From Candidatus Latescibacterota bacterium (GTDB lineage Bacteria; Latescibacterota; UBA2968; GCA-2709665): a stretch of DNA of 29,727 nt. The position numbers were made by a program, and so were the translations under genes. The notes below the pieces were generated by a model, which was not told the DNA's origin, searched no databases, and was given only the letters and a program-made list of their open reading frames with translations. Positions 24,751 through 29,727 of the stretch are shown piece by piece. The first letter of the stretch is position 1. Each line of letters starts with the position of its first letter. The stretch covers positions 1-29,727 of the forward strand of contig JAAXHE010000287.1 of NCBI GenBank assembly GCA_012271065.1. The letters run 5' to 3'.

Positions 24751-26649
24751 GTGGCCAGCGGCATCGGCGCCTGGCTTTACAGCGTGGAGGACCCGGAAAC
24801 AGTCACCTGGCTGCCCGCCGACGTTGTCCATTCGGTGTCTTTTTCACCGGACGGTAGGAAGCTTGTCACGGCAGGAGGTATGTGGGGAAAGGGCGAGGTT
24901 ATACTTTGGGACGTTGCAACGGGGGCCCCCAGCCGGATTGAAAGTGGCGGGTCCATAGTCGATGTCTCGTTTTCGCCGGATGGCAGAACTCTTGCATACG
25001 GTGCACGTGGCGGGCCCGTGGTTAAACTCCGGGATGTGTCCACGCGGACTGTTGCGACCACCGAGGGGAGATACGACTTTGGCTTCACGTGTCTGTCGTA
25101 TTCGCCGGATGGTAAAATCATCGCAACGGGACATGAGAACGGAACGATCATGCTCTGGGACGTGGCAACGCGCACCCTTGCCGCCACGCTTTCCGGCCAC
25201 AATGGAGGGGTTTACTCGCTGGCCTTCTCGCCGAACGGCAACACCCTGGCCTCCGGCGCTTCTGACGAAAACGTAAAACTATGGGACGTTGCAGCACGCA
25301 CGAGTTTTTCGACGCTCCCGGTAAAACAACCTGTGACAACCGTCGCGTTTTCTCCTGACGGATCCCTTGTCGCCGCCGGTACATGGTTCCTCAGAGTCAA
25401 ACTCTGGAACGCAACCACGGGTCAAGAAGTAGATGCATTCAGCGACCATCGCGCTCTGGTCCGTGGGATTTCATTCTCTCCGGACGGGAAGACGCTCGCC
25501 TCCGTTTCCGAAGATGGAGCGGTTGTGCTAAGAGATCTCGCCGCACAAACCGTCACGACCATCGACGGCCATTCGGCGTCGGTTTTGCGTCTGGCATTTT
25601 CACCGGACGGCGCGACGCTGGCGTCCTATAACAGTTCGTATGGGTCGGGGATCAAAATATGGGATACGACAACACGACGAAAGATCACGACGCTTCGCGG
25701 GCATTCTGGCTTACCGATCTCATCGATATCCATTTCAAACGGTGGAAATACCCTCGCTTCGGCATCCGGCAATAAAGTCATCCTTTGGGATCTCGACACA
25801 AATACGGATTTCGCACATCTGGATCACGAGGATGGACCCAATGCGGTGTCGTTTTCACCCGATGGCACGGTTCTGGCCACCGGAGGCTGGCCGGGATGGG
25901 TGAACCTCTGGAACGTCCGAACGCAAGAACAGACCACCCGTGTGACCGGACTCAGCGACGCGGTCAAGGAGCTGGAATTCTCGCCGGACGGTAAATTTCT
26001 GGCTTCGGGTCTGGACAATGGTGAGGTAAGGACCTGGGATCTGTCCACCGGCAAGACCGCAGCCGTCTTTAGCGGGCTTACGAGTTACGTACTCTCAGTT
26101 GGCTTCTCATCCGACGTCACAAGAATATATGCCGGTTCGTACAGTGAGTCGGTGATGGTATGGGACCTGACGACTGGCTCGACGATCGCGACGCGGAAAC
26201 CGGAGTTGCTTGATAGGGTCGCGTTCTCACCGGACGGGACGATGTTCGCCGCCGGCTCGCAGGACGGAAACGTAAGGCTCTTCGACATGTCGACGGGAGA
26301 AATTGTCTCCACATTCGAAGGGCATTCGCACTGGGTCAGCAGCGTGTCGTTTTCGCCGGACGGCAAGACCCTCGCGTCCGGATCTTATGATGGGACGATT
26401 CTGTTTTGGGATCTGACTTTGAACGACGGGTCTCAGAACCCCGGTACCGGCGGCGATCGCGTTGGTCCCGATTTCGATGGCGATGGCACAGTTGGGTTTA
26501 CCGACTTCATCCAATTTGCGGCGAATGTCGGGCTTAGCCAGGGCGACCTGGGCTACGACGAACGGTACGACCTGGATGACGACGGCCAGGTGGGACTTTC
26601 GGACTTTCTGATATTCGCGAGGGAATTCGGGAAGACCACGGGGAATTAG
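24751..26649 (+). CDS. WD40 repeat protein with C-terminal dockerin-like calcium repeats
   Basis: The open frame from GTG 24751 gives 632 aa, but coding sequence clearly continues upstream to the TAG at 24619. In-frame SVAFSPDGELVAV is already blade 1, so GTG is a fallback start, not a natural one. I count 14 blade signatures of the F-S-P-D-G type (two degenerate: ISISNGGNTLAS, VGFSSDVTRIYA), enough for two seven-bladed propellers. The C-terminus has two EF-hand/dockerin-like repeats, DFDGDGTVGFTDFIQFA and DLDDDGQVGLSDFLIFAREFG. The protein was probably designed for export as an extracellular or surface binding protein. The stop TAG lies inside a heptad-like array. Confidence 0.85.
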   Translation: MASGIGAWLYSVEDPETVTWLPADVVHSVSFSPDGRKLVTAGGMWGKGEVILWDVATGAPSRIESGGSIVDVSFSPDGRTLAYGARGGPVVKLRDVSTRTVATTEGRYDFGFTCLSYSPDGKIIATGHENGTIMLWDVATRTLAATLSGHNGGVYSLAFSPNGNTLASGASDENVKLWDVAARTSFSTLPVKQPVTTVAFSPDGSLVAAGTWFLRVKLWNATTGQEVDAFSDHRALVRGISFSPDGKTLASVSEDGAVVLRDLAAQTVTTIDGHSASVLRLAFSPDGATLASYNSSYGSGIKIWDTTTRRKITTLRGHSGLPISSISISNGGNTLASASGNKVILWDLDTNTDFAHLDHEDGPNAVSFSPDGTVLATGGWPGWVNLWNVRTQEQTTRVTGLSDAVKELEFSPDGKFLASGLDNGEVRTWDLSTGKTAAVFSGLTSYVLSVGFSSDVTRIYAGSYSESVMVWDLTTGSTIATRKPELLDRVAFSPDGTMFAAGSQDGNVRLFDMSTGEIVSTFEGHSHWVSSVSFSPDGKTLASGSYDGTILFWDLTLNDGSQNPGTGGDRVGPDFDGDGTVGFTDFIQFAANVGLSQGDLGYDERYDLDDDGQVGLSDFLIFAREFGKTTGN

Positions 26650-26669
26650 GAAATTGGGAGGTGGGGAAT
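26642..26669. repeat. Degenerate heptad array overlapping the WD40 stop
   Basis: GGAATTA, GGAAATT, GGGAGGT and GGGGAAT follow each other with 7-bp spacing. The first word contains the start of the WD40 stop codon. No opposite arm is obvious. Confidence 0.4.
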
Positions 26670-26759
26670 TACGATATTCGCGGAGGGGTGTGGATGACTG
26701 CTCAGGCAGGTCGCTGTCGGATCTCGTTTCAGATTGAAGATGCCGCCCCGCACGTGTGA

Positions 26760-27746
26760 TCACGCACAGACCGGATCGTCCACCTTCCAGCGGTTGTACG
26801 TCGGATCCGCGCTTCTGGCCAGCCGGCTTCTCGCCTCGTGCCACAGCCTCGCCCATTCTTCAGGGTCGTGCAGTTCGCTTTCCGGATTCGAGCGGCTGCG
26901 GGCGATGAATCCCGGAAACGAGCCGCGTCCCGTGGGCTGGCCGATGGGGTTGTAGCGCAAGTCGAAGCTCCAGCGAATGTTGTCGCTATTGTTGGGAAGC
27001 GACGAGTGGCAGTTCAGACGGTGGAAGAGTAACACGTCCCCGCGTTTCATGGGAAGCACCACACCGTCTCCCTGGCGCAGCAGCCGGTCCGGAATCTGCA
27101 GGCCGAATCCCCGTGACATCGTCGCGGTCGCGTGGCAGTGGTGAAGCAGTCCCTCGCGGTGACTCCGGGGGATGACCTCCAGGCAGCCGTTCTCGATTGT
27201 CGCGTCCCACAGGCCGAACCACACGGTCAGCATATTCGTCTCGTCGGCTTCGGGCCTCACAACGCCCGTATCCTGGTGCCAGGGCGTGGCGCCCAGCTGA
27301 ACTCGTCCCGCATCGTTGACGGGACACAGGTGCTCCGGCGGTTTGAGGCGGACGTGTTGCACGGGATTGGAATAGATCTCGGGACCGATCAGGGATTCAA
27401 CGGCATCCAGCAGTTTTTCATTCCGCAACAGATGGAAAACCGCAGGCCCCACCCACATCGGCGTATCCGCCTGGACGTTCTTCTGCGGCAGCGAAAAGTC
27501 GAAATACTGCGAGTGAACCTTGCCCGACTCCGCGTAAATCTTCGTCAGCCGGTCCCCGAACGGCAAGTCATCGTACGGCGAAGCAATGTCTCCGTTTTCG
27601 TACAGTTCGCAGGCAAGCCGATCCAGAACACCGGCGTACTCCTCGATCACCGGATCCAGGTCCTCTTCAGGGTCGAAAAGTCCTCGGACGACCAGATACC
27701 CCTGCGCATCGAATTCCGCGACCTGCGCTTCGGTTAGATGAGCCAT
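26760..27746 (-). CDS. Phytanoyl-CoA dioxygenase (PhyH) family oxygenase
   Basis: This 328-aa Fe(II)/2-oxoglutarate oxygenase has an intact active site: His157-Gln-Asp159 (TPWHQDTG), distal His247 (LNCHSSLPNNS) and Arg258 (IRWSFDLRYNP) 11 residues later for 2-oxoglutarate. MAHLTEAQVAEFDAQGYLVV is a standard start. ATG 27746 is chosen over an in-frame start at 27797 because AAGGGA lies upstream and the extra 17 residues do not match the family opening. The substrate is unknown; relatives hydroxylate acyl-CoAs, ectoine or secondary metabolites. The gene is convergent with the WD40 gene. It contrasts with the H-x-G paralogue at 21531. Confidence 0.92.
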   Translation of the reverse strand: MAHLTEAQVAEFDAQGYLVVRGLFDPEEDLDPVIEEYAGVLDRLACELYENGDIASPYDDLPFGDRLTKIYAESGKVHSQYFDFSLPQKNVQADTPMWVGPAVFHLLRNEKLLDAVESLIGPEIYSNPVQHVRLKPPEHLCPVNDAGRVQLGATPWHQDTGVVRPEADETNMLTVWFGLWDATIENGCLEVIPRSHREGLLHHCHATATMSRGFGLQIPDRLLRQGDGVVLPMKRGDVLLFHRLNCHSSLPNNSDNIRWSFDLRYNPIGQPTGRGSFPGFIARSRSNPESELHDPEEWARLWHEARSRLARSADPTYNRWKVDDPVCA

Positions 27747-27946
27747 CTCTGAGAATCCCTTCAACTCGTTGAATGCCGATTCAACTCCCGCACGCAATTT
27801 GTCGGATACCCAAATCCATCCCCGCTAACGAATATACGCCCGCGGCCGCTTTTTGGGAAGATGGAAAATTGGGCGTTTTCGAAATCGATAATGATGTCAC
27901 CAATTTGCGGGGGCGGTTCGAATCTGGCGCGTTCCACGTTGTCGAT

Positions 27947-27971
27947 GTAGGGGCAACTCTTGTGGTTGCCC
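27947..27971 (+). repeat. Hairpin repeat, GGGGCAACT type
   Basis: GTAGGGGCAACTC / TTGT / GGTTGCCC has the same TTGT loop as 16872-16896 and the A-T instead of G-C pair in the stem. Confidence 0.75.
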
Positions 27972-28136
27972 GTTTGGTTGCAGGGGCGGTGCGCTGGTGC
28001 CTGATGAAATGTGAACGACCGCCGTCGCATTTTGCGACACCCTTAGTCGTCGTTTATAGGGTCGGTACGTGGAAATCCTGTACCTGCGATACTCGATCAT
28101 CCTGCCGTACGTCCAACACGCGCTCCCCTCTCTATC

Positions 28137-28157
28137 ACTCCCCCCTTGAGGGGGAGT
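28137..28157. repeat. Hairpin ACTCCCCC / CTTGA / GGGGGAGT
   Basis: An exact 8-bp stem with a 5-nt loop, followed by CGCAGAAGCCGAG. It looks like a dispersed repeat; no T-tract follows. Confidence 0.6.
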
Positions 28158-28383
28158 CGCAGAAGCCGAGCCGGCCCCTGACCCGGTCGTTTCCGAGCGT
28201 GCCTGCATTGAGCTTGTGGAAATGTCGAATGGCCGGCGATGGCTGATGCGGTGGGGGGTGCTGTTCCTTATAACGGCGTGGCAGCATTGGAGGGGGAATA
28301 GAGTACGAATCAATGGATACACCGGATCGTATCTTCGACCTACATAGTGTAGAATTCGCTGCAATCGAAGCCCACGTATCTCT

Positions 28384-28704
28384 TCATTCAACGCGAATTA
28401 GTCCCGCCTCGCGTTCAAGAAATGTCGCCAGTTCGGCATCCGCGTCCAGGTCGATAAGGTCCACAGATCGCGCGAGTTCCAGTAACAACCTTCCCTGGAG
28501 TTTATAAAACAAATCTGCTGGGCACCCCTTTACCGCGAAATCGATATCCGAACGCGACGTGCCGCTCCCATCTGCGACGGAGCCAAAGAGATAGACTTCC
28601 TCGCACCCCCCTGCTTTCAAAATACTGACTCCACGAACCAAATCGCGCCGCACCGCGTCTGATACACCAGCAATGTCTGCAATTGTAGGCATCATACATT
28701 CCAT
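28384..28704 (-). CDS. Minimal nucleotidyltransferase (MNT-like, polymerase-beta fold)
   Basis: This is a 106-aa protein with LFGSVADGSGTSRSDIDFAV at 39-58. Gly41-Ser42 and the Asp53/Asp55 pair are the core of the minimal nucleotidyltransferase fold, and VDLIDLD at 81-87 supplies the third acidic strand. In HEPN-MNT toxin-antitoxin pairs such a protein modifies and silences a HEPN toxin. No HEPN gene is seen on either side, so it looks orphaned. The start may be ATG 28704 or the ATG pair at 28695/28692, the last being preceded by GGAATG. Local GC content is lower than in the rest of the window. Confidence 0.8.
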   Translation of the reverse strand: MECMMPTIADIAGVSDAVRRDLVRGVSILKAGGCEEVYLFGSVADGSGTSRSDIDFAVKGCPADLFYKLQGRLLLELARSVDLIDLDADAELATFLEREAGLIRVE

Positions 28705-28945
28705 CTTTGTAATATTTGACGTCAGGATTTGTCACCGGGCGTGATCTTATATCCCTGGCGATGCACGAAGAAACGATTACGCCCGGCATTCAATTTATCA
28801 CGTTTGCTTTGAAGTCGCAATACAAATGGGACGAAAGAAAGGGCTGAATGACTAGCGACGACTGTTGTGGTGTGGACGACGTAGGTTTCTGCGACTGTGT
28901 GACTTTCACACCTCCTTCCGGTCCGATTTCGTTGCTCGCTCCAGC

Positions 28946-29500
28946 TCAATCGTCCGGTATCTTGGCCCCGATAACTCTACCGACGGCCTTCAACTGGCAC
29001 GCGACGTCGTCTAGTACAGCGTGGAATTCTACGCCTTTCTTGATGTGGATTGGGATCCAGCGGTCGTATACTCGAACCTTTAACGCACTGCCGATTCTGT
29101 CCAGGCTTTTTGGATCCATGCCTCTCACTTCGAGCCACAAGGGCGTACTTTCGTACATAGCCCAATTCTTGTAGTTGACGCCAATCCAGAAGTCACCCTG
29201 CACACCGAAGAAGCGAAAAAACCTCCCGTATCCATACCACTGAGGCGTTACACGCAGGCCTGTGATGTCCAACCATTTTTCTGTCACTCCACGATCGACC
29301 ACTTCTTTGGCAACTCTACTGTAGCCGCGAATTCGACGCCCCAGATCGGGACTTACATCCTCGCCATGCACTGGCAAGAATGCATTGGAATCTTGACGCT
29401 CGGCTAAACCCTGTAACTGCCGAATGTCATCTCGCACTTCCTCGATGTTGGCTGAAGCTGAGAGGTGATCGAGTAGCCAGCGCCAACTGACCAGCATCAC
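28946..29500 (-). CDS. Unrecognised protein, possibly N-terminally truncated
   Basis: This 184-aa frame has coding-like composition and a coherent aromatic-rich C-terminal half (YGYGRFFRFFGVQGDFWIGV, then ESTPLWLEVRG). The end resembles the C-terminal part of some PD-(D/E)XK-nuclease-like proteins, but this is a weak impression and no nuclease motif is seen. It opens abruptly (MMLVSWRWLLDHLSASANIE) without a clear ribosome binding site. The frame stays open about 20 codons upstream, to a TAA, without an ATG. A lost N-terminal part, by deletion or frameshift, is therefore possible. It is oriented like the nucleotidyltransferase, 241 nt upstream of it. Confidence 0.6.
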   Translation of the reverse strand: MMLVSWRWLLDHLSASANIEEVRDDIRQLQGLAERQDSNAFLPVHGEDVSPDLGRRIRGYSRVAKEVVDRGVTEKWLDITGLRVTPQWYGYGRFFRFFGVQGDFWIGVNYKNWAMYESTPLWLEVRGMDPKSLDRIGSALKVRVYDRWIPIHIKKGVEFHAVLDDVACQLKAVGRVIGAKIPDD

Positions 29501-29727
29501 TTTCGTCTCTTCACCGGCGACGGATGCGCATCGCAGAGCACTAGACTCAAATTAAGCGAGTTTTTTCAGATATAAATGTACAAAAGTACCGGAAAGACTT
29601 ATCTTAGTTGAAGTTAGCAGTCTCGGACGGGAAATTGCTACTCCAACGAAGGGGGCCTTTCCGGTGAAAAGAATATCGGTAAAAGAAAGCCGCAGGAACA
29701 GTGTTAAATGTGGGCGCAAGGTACGTG
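29501..29727. other. Right-edge region without a confirmed gene
   Basis: This is AT-richer sequence. A frame opening at GTG 29664 (VKRISVKESRRN onward) runs off the window with a weak AAGGGGG upstream. It is too short to judge. Confidence 0.3.

Larger units (their letters stand above)
27747..28383. other. Noncoding region with dispersed hairpins
   Basis: In this 637-bp region I find a GGGGCAACT-type hairpin (27947-27971), GTCGCA/TTT/TGCGAC (28024-28038) and an 8-bp-stem hairpin (28137-28157). Open frames across it, on either strand, translate these repeats (for example the peptide VGATLVVAR) and are not credible genes. Confidence 0.65.

Noticed and set aside
27773..28246. Rightward 157-codon frame
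   Set aside because: It includes VGATLVVAR and SPLEGESQKPSRP, which are translations of the dispersed repeats.
27897..28391. Leftward 164-codon frame as a possible HEPN partner of the nucleotidyltransferase
   Set aside because: It covers the same repeats, is Arg/Ser-rich and shows no HEPN R-x4-6-H motif in a helical context.

Overview
The window is GC-rich bacterial chromosome, probably from an uncultured Latescibacteria/Poribacteria-like or planctomycete-like lineage. That placement is inference. It rests on gene types common in such genomes: two phytanoyl-CoA-dioxygenase-family (PhyH) genes, a secreted WD40 protein with dockerin-like calcium repeats, a PQQ-like beta-propeller with a signal peptide, a TAXI-type TRAP transporter, a sugar-isomerase-like TIM barrel, and many short hairpin repeats. 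No rRNA, tRNA, CRISPR array, phage gene or transposase was recognised.

Left part, plus strand (248-11821). A TonB-dependent receptor overlaps a phenylacetate-CoA-ligase-like enzyme by 4 nt, and a flavin-dependent halogenase-like oxidoreductase follows closely. A small AT-rich element (4905-5447) then sits between coding regions. It carries a four-helix-bundle (S23/IVP family) gene between inverted arrays of 7-bp repeats. Next come a GT4 glycosyltransferase, a single EamA-like membrane protein, and an overlapping trio: hotdog thioesterase, LolD-like ABC ATPase and a large FtsX-type permease.

Middle (11938-21000). A PQQ-like propeller and a two-gene TAXI TRAP transporter run rightward. A 786-bp noncoding, repeat-dense stretch (16193-16978) separates them from a leftward operon: lactonase, class III CoA-transferase, acyl-CoA carboxylase carboxyltransferase. 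This operon has a good sigma70-like promoter.

Right part (21531-29500). Rightward genes are a PhyH protein with an H-x-G motif in place of H-x-D, a TIM-barrel isomerase/epimerase, a HAD type II dehalogenase-like hydrolase, and a WD40/dockerin protein whose signal peptide is cut off by an in-frame TAG. Leftward genes are a canonical H-x-D PhyH protein, an orphan minimal nucleotidyltransferase, and an unrecognised, possibly N-terminally truncated protein.

The most unusual signal is outside the genes. Purine-rich tandem 7-mers recur at several places, often as inverted arms about 150-540 bp apart. At three sites these arms supply or touch the stop codon of the adjoining gene. One pair of arms encloses the S23-like gene, which suggests a small mobile unit with MITE-like derivatives. 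A second family of short hairpins of the type GGGGCGACC...GGTCGCCC shows base-pair covariation between copies.
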